A stretch of 64,000 nucleotides of DNA from Paraburkholderia caballeronis (GTDB lineage: Bacteria > Pseudomonadota > Gammaproteobacteria > Burkholderiales > Burkholderiaceae). Under the pieces are notes generated by a model. The model was not told the origin of the DNA, made no database searches, and saw only the letters and a list, made by a program, of their open reading frames with translations. Shown one piece after another: positions 53,858-61,585 of the stretch (positions are counted from its first letter, which is position 1; each line of letters opens with the position of its first letter). The position numbers and the translations under genes are program-made. The stretch covers positions 372,001 to 436,000 of the forward strand of contig NZ_FNSR01000003.1 of NCBI RefSeq assembly GCF_900104845.1. Reading direction: 5' to 3'.

Positions 53858-54190
53858 ATGGACTCGAACCTCGTCGTACGCGCACTCGGCGCGCTTGCTC
53901 ATGAATCCCGGCTCGCGATCTTTCGCGCGCTCGTCGTCGCAGGACAGGACGGTTTGCCGGCCGGTGAAATCGCGCAGCAACTGGGCCTCGCGCCGTCGAG
54001 CCTGTCGTTTCATCTGAAAGACCTGTCCCATGCGGGGCTGCTGACGTCGCGGCAGGACGGCCGTTTCGTCATCTACACGGCGAACTTCGATGCGATGACG
54101 GACCTGATCGGCTTTCTCACCGAGAACTGCTGCGCCGGCGCGTCCTGCGCGGCGATCGATCTCCCCACCGCCTGCGGAGGCAAGCGATGA
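53858..54190 (+). CDS. arsR: ArsR-family arsenic-responsive repressor
   Basis: A 110-residue winged-helix repressor (ALGALAHESRLAIFRALVVAGQDGLPAGEIAQQLGLAPSSLSFHLKDLSHAGLLTSRQDGRFVIYTA). The C-terminal TENCCAGASCAAIDLPTACG holds four cysteines suited to binding As(III), in the position seen in ArsRs that accompany arsI and acr3. I place the start at MDSNLVVRAL; upstream codons overlap the operator and the terminator. The stop overlaps arsI by four bases. Confidence 0.9.
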   Translation: MDSNLVVRALGALAHESRLAIFRALVVAGQDGLPAGEIAQQLGLAPSSLSFHLKDLSHAGLLTSRQDGRFVIYTANFDAMTDLIGFLTENCCAGASCAAIDLPTACGGKR

Positions 54191-54642
54191 AGCGTATGCA
54201 CATACACGTGTCGGTCGAGAACCTCGACGACAGCATCCGGTTTTACCGCGCGATGTTCGGCAACGCGGAGCCGGCCGTGCTGAAGCCCGACTACTGCAAA
54301 TGGGAGCTGACCGACCCCGCGGTCAACTTCGCGATCTCGCAGCGCGGCGCGCGGCCGGGCGTCGATCACATCGGCATCCAGGTCGAAAGCGACGCCGAAC
54401 TGGCGGAGATGAACGCGCGTTTCGCCGCCGCGCAGTTGCCGGTCGCGGAGCAGACCGGCACGACCTGCTGCTACGCGAAGTCGGACAAGGCATGGACCAT
54501 CGATCCGCAGGGCGTCGCGTGGGAGACGTTCAGGACGCTCGAAGCCGCGCCGGTCTTCGGCACGTCGCACGAAGCGGCGGTGGCGTCGGTCGCGTGCTGC
54601 TCGCCGGTCGAATCGGTCGTCACGCTGCGGAGCCGCGCATGA
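54187..54642 (+). CDS. arsI: ArsI C-As lyase (ArsI/CadI-type metalloenzyme)
   Basis: A 151-residue vicinal-oxygen-chelate dioxygenase. Fe(II) ligands are probably H5, H61 and E113, and the substrate-binding vicinal pair C94-C95 lies in TTCCYAKSDKAW, the ArsI signature. ArsI cleaves the carbon-arsenic bond of trivalent organoarsenicals such as methylarsenite and roxarsone(III). A role in cadmium binding (CadI) is the alternative, but the ars operon and the CC pair favour ArsI. ATGA overlaps at both ends couple it to arsR and arsC. Confidence 0.87.
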   Translation: MKRMHIHVSVENLDDSIRFYRAMFGNAEPAVLKPDYCKWELTDPAVNFAISQRGARPGVDHIGIQVESDAELAEMNARFAAAQLPVAEQTGTTCCYAKSDKAWTIDPQGVAWETFRTLEAAPVFGTSHEAAVASVACCSPVESVVTLRSRA

Positions 54643-55166
54643 GCGACAGCAACAGGGTGTATTCGGTGCTGATCCTTTGCACCGGCAACAGCGCGCGCAG
54701 CATCATGGCGGAGGCGCTGTTCAACCTTCTCGGCAAAGGGCGGTTCCGCGCGTACAGCGCGGGCAGCCATCCGGCCGGTCGCGTGAATCCGTTCGCGGCG
54801 GAGCGTTGCGCCGCATTCGGCTACGACACGTCCGCGCTACGCAGCAAGAGCTGGGACGAATTCGCGACGCCCGATGCGCCGCGAATGGACTTCGTGATTA
54901 CCGTGTGCGATCAGGCGGCGGGCGAAACCTGCCCGTTCTGGCCGGGCGCGCCGCTGACCGCGCACTGGGGTTTCGAGGACCCGGCCGCGTTCGACGGTTC
55001 CGACGACGACAGGCGCAAGGTGTTCGACAAGGTGTTTCGCCAGATCATGAGCCGCGTGCAGCAGTTCGTGAACCTGCCGCTGCACGTGCTCGACCACAAC
55101 GCGATCCAGCGCGAGATGCGCGCGATCGGCGAACGCGCGCCGGAGGCGGCGGATGGGCGGCATTGA
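54639..55166 (+). CDS. arsC: Thioredoxin-coupled arsenate reductase ArsC
   Basis: A 175-residue member of the low-molecular-weight phosphatase-like ArsC family. The nucleophile C14 is in the loop LILCTGNSARS, and the shuttle cysteines are in ITVCDQAAGETCPFWPG. It reduces arsenate to arsenite. The start ATG overlaps the arsI stop, and the end overlaps the acr3 start by 14 bases. Confidence 0.91.
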   Translation: MSDSNRVYSVLILCTGNSARSIMAEALFNLLGKGRFRAYSAGSHPAGRVNPFAAERCAAFGYDTSALRSKSWDEFATPDAPRMDFVITVCDQAAGETCPFWPGAPLTAHWGFEDPAAFDGSDDDRRKVFDKVFRQIMSRVQQFVNLPLHVLDHNAIQREMRAIGERAPEAADGRH

Positions 55167-56214
55167 CACGGCGACGCCGGCCGCCGGCCCGGCCATCGGC
55201 TTCTTCGAGCGTTATCTGACGGTCTGGGTCGCGCTGTGCATCGTCGCCGGCATCGTGCTCGGGCAGGCGCTGCCGGCGCTGTTCCAGCGCATCGGCCGGA
55301 TCGAGGTCGCGCACGTGAACCTGCCGGTCGGCGTGCTGATCTGGGTAATGATCGTGCCGATGCTGGTGAAGATCGACTTCGCGGCCATGGCGCAGGTCGG
55401 CCGTCAGTGGCGCGGGATCGGCGTCACGCTGTTCGTGAACTGGCTCGTGAAGCCGTTCTCGATGGCGCTGCTCGGCTGGGTGTTCATCCGCCATGTGTTT
55501 GCGCCGTGGCTGCCGGCCGCGCAGCTCGACAGCTACATCGCGGGGCTGATCCTGCTGGCCGCCGCGCCGTGTACCGCGATGGTGTTCGTGTGGTCGCAGT
55601 TATGCCGCGGCGATCCGCATTTCACGCTGTCGCAGGTCGCGCTGAACGATGCGGTGATGGTCGTCGCGTTCGCGCCGCTGGTCGCGCTGCTGCTCGGCTT
55701 GTCGTCGATCGCGGTGCCGTGGGACACGCTGCTGATTTCCGTCGCGCTGTACATCCTGATTCCGGTCGCGCTCGCGCAATGGCTGCGTCGCCGCCTGCTC
55801 GCGCGCGGCGTCGCGCATTTGCAGCGGACCGTCTCGCGGTTCGGCCCGTGGTCGATCGGCGCGCTGCTGGCGACGCTCGTGCTGCTGTTCGCGTTCCAGG
55901 GGCAGGCCATCGTCGGCGAGCCGCTCGTGATCGCGATGCTCGCGGTGCCGATTCTGATCCAGGTGCTGTTCAACTCGGGACTCGCGTATCTGCTGAACCG
56001 CCGGCTCGGCGTCGCGCATTGCGTCGCGGGTCCGTCGAGCCTGATCGGCGCGAGCAATTTTTTCGAGCTGGCGGTGGCGACGGCGATCGGCCTGTTCGGC
56101 TTTCACTCGGGGGCGGCGCTCGCGACGGTCGTCGGCGTGCTGATCGAGGTGCCGGTGATGCTGCTGGTGGTCGGCGTCGTCAACCGGTCGCGGCGCTGGT
56201 ACGAGCGCGCGTGA
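55153..56214 (+). CDS. ACR3-family arsenite efflux permease
   Basis: A 353-residue, ten-helix permease of the ACR3 family: FFERYLTVWVALCIVAGIVLGQALP, VNLPVGVLIWVMIVPMLVKIDF, the essential cysteine in LLAAAPCTAMVFVWSQL, and GASNFFELAVATAIGLFG. It exports arsenite across the inner membrane using the proton gradient. It is often labelled ArsB or Acr3; this sequence is ACR3, not the 12-helix ArsB. Last intact gene of the ars operon. Confidence 0.92.
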   Translation: MGGIDTATPAAGPAIGFFERYLTVWVALCIVAGIVLGQALPALFQRIGRIEVAHVNLPVGVLIWVMIVPMLVKIDFAAMAQVGRQWRGIGVTLFVNWLVKPFSMALLGWVFIRHVFAPWLPAAQLDSYIAGLILLAAAPCTAMVFVWSQLCRGDPHFTLSQVALNDAVMVVAFAPLVALLLGLSSIAVPWDTLLISVALYILIPVALAQWLRRRLLARGVAHLQRTVSRFGPWSIGALLATLVLLFAFQGQAIVGEPLVIAMLAVPILIQVLFNSGLAYLLNRRLGVAHCVAGPSSLIGASNFFELAVATAIGLFGFHSGAALATVVGVLIEVPVMLLVVGVVNRSRRWYERA

Positions 56215-56650
56215 TGCCGGCCGCGCTCGGCTTCGGCGGCGGCGTCGGCCTCGTCGCGTGGTCGCAGCCCGGCAGGTACCGGCAGGGCGGAACAGGTCGT
56301 CGCGGAGGGTTCGACAGGCGGAAAACTCCGCGCAGCGCACCGCGATTCTCGCTACGCTGATCGCGGTGGCGAACGAGGTCGGCGCGACGCCCGGCGAAGT
56401 CGCGATCGCGTGGGTCGCGGCGAAGGGTTCACTGCCGATCATCGGGCCGCGCAAGGTCGCGCCGCTCGAAAGCAATCTTGCTTCGATCAAGGTCGCGTTG
56501 TCGGTCGAACAGATCGCACGCCTCGACGAAGTGGGCGCGGTCGCGCCGATCTTCCCGCACGCGATGCTCGACGTTCCGGAGACCTGGCAAGGGTACGCGG
56601 GCGGCCGGGCCGAGCAGTTCGTCTGCCCGTCGAGCCGGTGGCCTGATTGA
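56215..56650 (+). pseudogene. Remnant of an aldo/keto reductase gene
   Basis: Only the C-terminal third of an aldo/keto reductase is left. One frame reads GLVAWSQPGRYRQGGTGRRGGFDRRK and then loses homology near 56325. The next frame continues QRTAILATLIAVANEVGATPGEVAIAWVAAKGSLPIIGPRKVAPLESNLASIKVALSVEQIARLDEVGAV. A frameshift therefore interrupts the remnant, and the N-terminal barrel is missing. It follows the acr3 stop directly. In many ars clusters oxidoreductases are accessory genes, so this may be a decayed one. Confidence 0.75.
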
Positions 56651-56742
56651 CCGCCTGCGTCCGTTCGGGCAGATTCGACCGTCGTGAGTCCGCCTGTACG
56701 GATGCTTATACGAAGTCCAGAACGCCTAACCCGGAGAATCAT

Positions 56743-57444
56743 ATGACTGCATTACCTTACCGTTGCGCACTGATCGTCGGAGCAGGGACGGGCATCAGCG
56801 CGTCGGTCGCGCGGCAACTCGCGCAGTCGGGCGTCAAGGTCGGCGTCGCCGCGCGCAACGTGGACAAGCTCGCGCCGCTCGTCGAAGCGACCGGCGCGTT
56901 GGCCTTCGCCGCCGATGCGTCGAAGCCGCGCGACGTCGACGCGCTGTTCGCCCAGGTCGATGCGCAGCTCGGAGAGCCGGACATTGTGATCTACAACGCG
57001 AGCCTGCGCGCGTCCGGCCCGCTGGCCGCCGTCGATCCCGCCGCCGTCGAGCAGTCGCTCGCCGTCACCGCGTTCGGCGCGTTCCTCGTCGTGCAGCAGG
57101 CCGCGAAGCGCATGGAGCCGCGCGGCCATGGCGCGATATTGCTGACGGGCGCGACCGCAGGCGTAAAAGGTTTTGCGCAGTCGGCCGCGTTCGCGATGGG
57201 CAAGTTCGCGCTGCGCGGACTCGCTCAAAGCGCCGCGCGCGAACTGGGTCCGAAGGGGATTCACGTCGCGCACTTCAACATCGACGGCGCGGTTCGCTCG
57301 GCGCGCCGCCCGGACCCGGCCGATGCCGCCGACAGCACGCTGGACCCCGACGCCATCGCGCAGACCTACGTCAGCGTGCTTGCGCAGCCGCGCAGCGCGT
57401 GGTCGCACGAGGTCGATCTGCGGCCGTGGACGGAGCGGTTCTAA
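56743..57444 (+). CDS. SDR-family protein lacking the catalytic tyrosine
   Basis: A 233-residue short-chain dehydrogenase-like protein. The Rossmann start is CALIVGAGTGISASVARQLAQSGVKVGVAARN; NNAG is replaced by IYNAS. The usual YxxxK motif reads AAFAMGKFALRGLAQSAARELG, so Phe stands where the catalytic Tyr is expected while Lys is kept. The C-terminus has KGIHVAHFNIDGAVR, typical of one SDR subfamily in which I recall the same substitution. Enzyme activity is uncertain. A CCGGAG ribosome-binding site precedes the ATG. It converges on the haloalkane dehalogenase. Confidence 0.8.
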   Translation: MTALPYRCALIVGAGTGISASVARQLAQSGVKVGVAARNVDKLAPLVEATGALAFAADASKPRDVDALFAQVDAQLGEPDIVIYNASLRASGPLAAVDPAAVEQSLAVTAFGAFLVVQQAAKRMEPRGHGAILLTGATAGVKGFAQSAAFAMGKFALRGLAQSAARELGPKGIHVAHFNIDGAVRSARRPDPADAADSTLDPDAIAQTYVSVLAQPRSAWSHEVDLRPWTERF

Positions 57445-57472
57445 CGCGGGTCGCGGCTCCGGCCACCCGCGT
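57444..57472. terminator. Stem-loop between convergent SDR and dehalogenase genes
   Basis: ACGCGGGT (57444-57451) pairs with ACCCGCGT (57465-57472). It starts at the last base of the SDR stop codon and ends 9 bases from the end of the dehalogenase gene. Position suggests a shared terminator; there is no long T run. Confidence 0.45.
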
Positions 57473-57481
57473 CGCGCGGGT

Positions 57482-58390
57482 TTATAGCGTCAGCGTCTGC
57501 TTCGGGCTTGAGCGGATGCCGAGCCGGACCAGCCATTCGTTGACGGCGCCGCCGATCGCTTCCGGATGATCTTCCTGAAGGTAATGAATGCCGGCGCCCA
57601 GCTCGACCACCTGGCAATCCTTGAGTTTTTCCACGAAACGCCGGGCGACGGCCGGCGACACCAGCGCCCCCGGCGTCGCCGTGAACAGCAGCTTCGGATA
57701 AGACGACTGCGCGAGCGCGTGATGCGCGTGTTCCATGGCGGCGTAGACATCCGCGGGCTCGCCGGCGATCGGCAGATCGTTCGGGAAACGCCATGTCGGC
57801 CGGCGCGATGCCGGGGTCGGAAACGGCGCCCGGTACACGGCCATTTCCTCGTCCGTCAGCTTGCGGATCGTCGATGCGGGAAGCACCTGCTCGACGAACG
57901 CATTGCGCTCCAGAATCAGTTGTTCCCCGATGCCGGGCGTCCTGAACTGCTGGAAAGTTTCGCGCGCGTCCGCGTGGAAGTCGTTCCAGTCGGGCATCGG
58001 CCACGTGAACTCCATGAACGCAAGGCCGCGGACGAACCCGGGCCGGCGCGCCGCCAGATGGAACGCCAGTGCGGTTCCCCAGTCCTGCGCGACGACGAAC
58101 GCCGACGAAATGCCGGCATTGGCGAGAAACGCGTCGAGATAACGCGCGTGGTCGAAGAACCGGTATTCGAGGTCCGGTTTTCCCGACTGGCCGAACCCGA
58201 TCAGGTCCGGCGCGAGGCAATGCGCGACCGGCGCGACGAGCGGAATCACGTTGCGCCAGATGTACGACGACGTCGGATTTCCATGCAGAAACAGCACGAC
58301 CGGCGCGTCGGGATCGCCTGCTTCGCGATAGGCCATCGCGGACCCGAGGACCTCCAGGCGGGGCAACACCACGTCGAAAGGGACAGTCAT
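57482..58390 (-). CDS. Haloalkane dehalogenase, HLD-II (DhaA-like)
   Basis: A 302-residue alpha/beta hydrolase. The full HLD-II set is present and in register with DhaA of Rhodococcus: halide-binding N38 (FLHGNPTSSYIWRN), nucleophile D103 with W104 (AQDWGTALAF), catalytic acid E127 (MEFTWPMPDW) and H269 (GIHYLQEDHPE). It cleaves carbon-halogen bonds of haloalkanes with water. A strong AAGGAG ribosome-binding site lies upstream, and its ATG overlaps the TetR stop by four bases, so the pair is one operon. Natural substrate unknown. Confidence 0.9.
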   Translation of the reverse strand: MTVPFDVVLPRLEVLGSAMAYREAGDPDAPVVLFLHGNPTSSYIWRNVIPLVAPVAHCLAPDLIGFGQSGKPDLEYRFFDHARYLDAFLANAGISSAFVVAQDWGTALAFHLAARRPGFVRGLAFMEFTWPMPDWNDFHADARETFQQFRTPGIGEQLILERNAFVEQVLPASTIRKLTDEEMAVYRAPFPTPASRRPTWRFPNDLPIAGEPADVYAAMEHAHHALAQSSYPKLLFTATPGALVSPAVARRFVEKLKDCQVVELGAGIHYLQEDHPEAIGGAVNEWLVRLGIRSSPKQTLTL

Positions 58391-58977
58391 TGCTGCTCCT
58401 TGAACAAGGTCTGGAAAACGATGTGCTTGAAGCGGTCGAGCGCGGCGGGGCCGCGTTCGACCTTCATGCGCAGGATCGCGCCTTCCCACGACGCGAGCAG
58501 GAATTCGGCGAGTTCCACCGGATCGAACGCCGAATCGATTTCGCCGGCGGCCTGGGCGTCCGCGATGCACGACGCGAACAGCGCGCGCCACTCCTGAAAG
58601 ATCGCCTCCAGCCGTTCGCGCAGCAGCGCGCTGTGCGGCGCGATTTCCAGGCTGAAGTCGCCGATCATGCAGCCGCGGCTCCATTCGTCGTCCGCCAGCA
58701 CGCCGCTGATGATGTCCAGATAACGCTTCAGCCGCGCCCGCGGCGTCAGCGACGCGTCGTCCAGCGCCTGTCTGACGTACTCCTTCGTGTGCGCGAAATA
58801 GCGGTCCAGCACTTCGGCGGCGAATGCCTCCTTCGAGCGGAAGTGGTTCGTGAACGAGCCGTGCGGCGCGCCGGCGGCGGCGCAGATGTCGCGCACGCTC
58901 GCCGCTTCGTAACCGGACCGCAGCATTACGCGGACGCCGGCGGCGAGGATGTCCTCGCGAAACGATGCCTTACCCAT
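58387..58977 (-). CDS. TetR-family regulator of the dehalogenase operon
   Basis: A 196-residue TetR-type regulator: DNA-binding helix-turn-helix in REDILAAGVRVMLRSGYEAASVRDICAAAGAPHGSFTNHFRSKEAFAAEVLDRYF, then a ligand domain with the C-terminal pattern WSRGCMIGDFSLEIA and LAEFLLASWEGAILRMKVERGPAALDRF. The start is chosen at MGKASFRED with a GGAGG ribosome-binding site; upstream codons overlap the operators. It precedes and overlaps the dehalogenase gene, and two identical operator copies stand just before it, so it probably represses both. Confidence 0.9.
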   Translation of the reverse strand: MGKASFREDILAAGVRVMLRSGYEAASVRDICAAAGAPHGSFTNHFRSKEAFAAEVLDRYFAHTKEYVRQALDDASLTPRARLKRYLDIISGVLADDEWSRGCMIGDFSLEIAPHSALLRERLEAIFQEWRALFASCIADAQAAGEIDSAFDPVELAEFLLASWEGAILRMKVERGPAALDRFKHIVFQTLFKEQQ

Positions 58978-58986
58978 GGAGCCTCC

Positions 58987-59029
58987 AATACAGTCGTGCG
59001 TATTGATAGAAAATACAGTCGTGCGTATT
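58987..59029. promoter_or_regulatory. Twin TetR operators
   Basis: The 18-bp AATACAGTCGTGCGTATT occurs twice, at 58987-59004 and 59012-59029, with identical sequence and starts 25 bp apart. Each copy has inverted ends AATAC and GTATT. They lie directly upstream of the TetR start. Confidence 0.8.
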
Positions 59030-59074
59030 GTGATGTCAAGCACTGGAATGGATTCGATGCGCCCCGCGCGCCGG

Positions 59075-60349
59075 CTACATGAAATTGCGCGTATGCAGCG
59101 CCGCCAGCTGCCCGGCTTCGTCGCGGCCGAAGCCGAGCCGGATCAGCTTCGCATAACGTCCGGCGGCCATGTCGCGCATCAGTTGCTGCACGCGCGCCGC
59201 GCCGCGCGCGATCGCGGCGGGGTTCGGGTCGCCGGCCGCAACGAGGATCAGCGCGTCGAAGACTTCCTCGTTGAGGCCGGCCGTGCCGGCCAGCGCGTCG
59301 TGACGCTGCTCCACCGCGCGCGCGAGGCGATGGCGGAAGTCCGGCTCGCGCTCCAGCCGGTACAGCAGATGCGACATGCCGAGCGCGACGTGGCGGGCCT
59401 CGTCGCGCGCCGCCAGCCGCGCGATCTGGCGGGTCAGCGGGTCGGGGGCCTCGGTCTGCAGGAATTGCAGCAAGTTCACGAACGTGCCTTCGCCGAGCAC
59501 CGACAGCAGGAAACCCGCCACCGAAAAATCGGGCTCGTCCAGCAGGCTCTTCAGCGACGCCTGGCCGCCGGCCGTCGATAGCGCGGGCTCGCGGCCGTGG
59601 CGGCGGATGCGGCGCGTGAACACGTCGATGTGGCGCGCCTCGTCGGCCACCTGGATCGCGAGCGCCGCCTGCAATTCGCGGTAGTGCGGATGCAACTGGC
59701 CGAGAAAGCGCGCCGGCACGATAAGAGCCGCGTTCTCGTTCTCGACCATGTAGGTCATGATCTGGACGATCGCATCCTCGATCGCGCCGGGCAGCGCCGG
59801 CGCGTCGTCCCAGTCGATGTCGCGGTCCGCGCTCCATTGCGCGGCCACCGCCTGCGCGTAGAGGTCGGCGGCGCTGTCGGTCCAGAGCTGCGCCTTGTCC
59901 GCGAGGCGGAAGTCGAACGCGGGCGAGCCGGCCTCGACGGCGGCGCCGCGCGCCGCCAGCCCCCACGCAGGCAGCGCCTGCGCGGCGACCGCATGCTCGT
60001 CGCGCGGGTCGCTGTGGCCGGTGTGAGCCGCGCCGCGCCAGCGCCCGGCTTGCGCGGAACCCTTGCGGACCAGGACGGTGTCGTTCGCGTGGTTCGTCGA
60101 TGCCGTGCCGGTGCCGGTCGCTGGTTCGCGATCGGGCGCAGGCAGCACCGCATGCCCCTGCGCGCGGCACCACGATGCCAGTTGCGCCTGCCATCCCGGC
60201 GCCTGTCCGCGCACCGCGATGCATTGCCCGACTTCCACCTGGCCGAGCGCCAGCTTCACCAGCAGGTGCGCGCCGGCATCGAAGCCGAGGTGCTCCAGGT
60301 CCGCGCGGACGCGTGCGTTCGGTGTGTCGTTGTTGGCGTGCTGTTCCAT
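59075..60349 (-). CDS. Ferritin-like di-iron protein with degenerate TusA-like N-terminus
   Basis: A 424-residue soluble protein. Residues about 16-68 resemble TusA (LEHLGFDAGAHLLVKLALGQVEVGQCIAVRG), but the TusA Cys-Pro motif is replaced by Asp-Ala-Gly. A low-complexity linker (70-140) follows. Residues about 145-410 are ferritin-like with two carboxylate/His motifs: E203/E205 then DEARH at 236-240, and E288 or E300 then DEARH at 316-320. This suggests a di-iron oxidase or oxygenase. It is last in an operon with two flavoproteins and a binding protein, so oxygen-dependent chemistry is likely, but the substrate is unknown. Confidence 0.75.
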   Translation of the reverse strand: MEQHANNDTPNARVRADLEHLGFDAGAHLLVKLALGQVEVGQCIAVRGQAPGWQAQLASWCRAQGHAVLPAPDREPATGTGTASTNHANDTVLVRKGSAQAGRWRGAAHTGHSDPRDEHAVAAQALPAWGLAARGAAVEAGSPAFDFRLADKAQLWTDSAADLYAQAVAAQWSADRDIDWDDAPALPGAIEDAIVQIMTYMVENENAALIVPARFLGQLHPHYRELQAALAIQVADEARHIDVFTRRIRRHGREPALSTAGGQASLKSLLDEPDFSVAGFLLSVLGEGTFVNLLQFLQTEAPDPLTRQIARLAARDEARHVALGMSHLLYRLEREPDFRHRLARAVEQRHDALAGTAGLNEEVFDALILVAAGDPNPAAIARGAARVQQLMRDMAAGRYAKLIRLGFGRDEAGQLAALHTRNFM

Positions 60350-60381
60350 GCGTGCGCTCCGTGTTGCCGCGATCCGCTTCG

Positions 60382-61497
60382 TCACGCGAGCGGCAGGCCG
60401 CACAGGGTGCGGCCGATGAAGTCGAACAGTACGTCCGACGTCGGCGCCATGACGGCGGCCGCGCGCGCGTCGCGGAACAGCCGCTCGATGCCCGCTTCCT
60501 TGCGGAACGCCGAGCCGCCGCAGACCCGCATCGCCGTCTCGGTGACGTCGAGCGCCGCTTCCGCCGCGCTCGCCTTCACTTCGAGCACGCGCAGCAGCGC
60601 GTCGTCGCGGCCGGCGGCCAGCGCCGCGAGCGTGTCGTCGCGCAGCGCGCGCGCCTCGTCGGCGCGGATGCGCGCCCGCGCAAGGTACGCGCGCAGCGTC
60701 GGCAAATCCGCGAGCGTGCCGCCGCTGTCCGAGAAGCGGTTCGCGGTCACATGCGCGATCGCGCGCCGCAGCGCGCCGTCCATCAGCCCGATCGACGCCG
60801 ACGCGATGAGCGTGCAGAACACCGGCAGTTCGTCGCCGTTCATGATCGCGCCGCCTGCGCCGTCGCCGCCGAGGCGCGCGTCGGCGCGGAGGCGCACGCT
60901 GTGCGCGAGCACCGGCGCGGATGCGTTGCCGCGCAGCCCGAGCCCGTCGAACGGCTGCGGGCTTTGCAGGCCGGGCAGCCGGCTGTCGACGAGCCAGAGC
61001 GTGGCGGCCTCGTCGCCGGCGAGCGGCCGCGACGACCACACGTACGAGTCGGCGTGCTGCGCGGACGTCACCATGCTTTTGCTCGCATCCAGCACGACGT
61101 CGTCGCCGTCGCGCCGCGCGGTGCCGGACGGCGCCCAGAAGTGGCTGCGCGAGCCGGTTTCGGACCACGCGAGCGTGGTCAGGTGGCGGCCGGCGGCGAT
61201 CTCGCGGCGCACCCGTTCGGGGCCGTACTTCTCGATCAGCACCGCGCCCGCGTAGTGCATCGTCACGACCATGGCCGTCGACGGGCAATCCTGTGCGATG
61301 CGCTCGACGACGCGCGCCGCTTCCGCGAGGCCGTGGCCCAGGCCGCCGACTTCGGCGGCGCTGACGAGGCCCAGCAGGCCGGCGGCGCCGAGTCTGTCGA
61401 GCGCCGCGCGCGGGAACCGCGCGGCGCGGTCGGTTTCGGTGGCGGCGGGCGCGATGACGTCCAGCACGATCGGTTCGAGCGCGGCGAGATACGACAT
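60382..61497 (-). CDS. Acyl-CoA dehydrogenase-like flavoprotein, copy 1
   Basis: A 371-residue protein with the acyl-CoA dehydrogenase fold: helical start (LEPIVLDVIAPAATETD), central beta domain (SETGSRSHFWAPSGTARRDGDDVVLDASKSMVTSAQHADSYVW) and a helical C-terminus (AMRVCGGSAFRKEAGIERLFRDARAAAVMAPTSDVLFDFIGR). The usual C-terminal EGT segment is absent and reads MAPTSDV, as in flavin monooxygenase-like relatives, so dehydrogenation of a CoA ester is not certain. Paralogue of the gene at 62504. GGGAG ribosome-binding site. It lies between the binding-protein gene and the di-iron gene. Confidence 0.8.
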   Translation of the reverse strand: MSYLAALEPIVLDVIAPAATETDRAARFPRAALDRLGAAGLLGLVSAAEVGGLGHGLAEAARVVERIAQDCPSTAMVVTMHYAGAVLIEKYGPERVRREIAAGRHLTTLAWSETGSRSHFWAPSGTARRDGDDVVLDASKSMVTSAQHADSYVWSSRPLAGDEAATLWLVDSRLPGLQSPQPFDGLGLRGNASAPVLAHSVRLRADARLGGDGAGGAIMNGDELPVFCTLIASASIGLMDGALRRAIAHVTANRFSDSGGTLADLPTLRAYLARARIRADEARALRDDTLAALAAGRDDALLRVLEVKASAAEAALDVTETAMRVCGGSAFRKEAGIERLFRDARAAAVMAPTSDVLFDFIGRTLCGLPLA

Positions 61498-61585
61498 GGC
61501 AGTCTCCCGGTGAGGCAGGCGAAAGTCGGAGTGGACGCGCCGGCGGCTTCTTCGCACGGGCGGCGGGAAGCGGCCGGCGCGGGTT

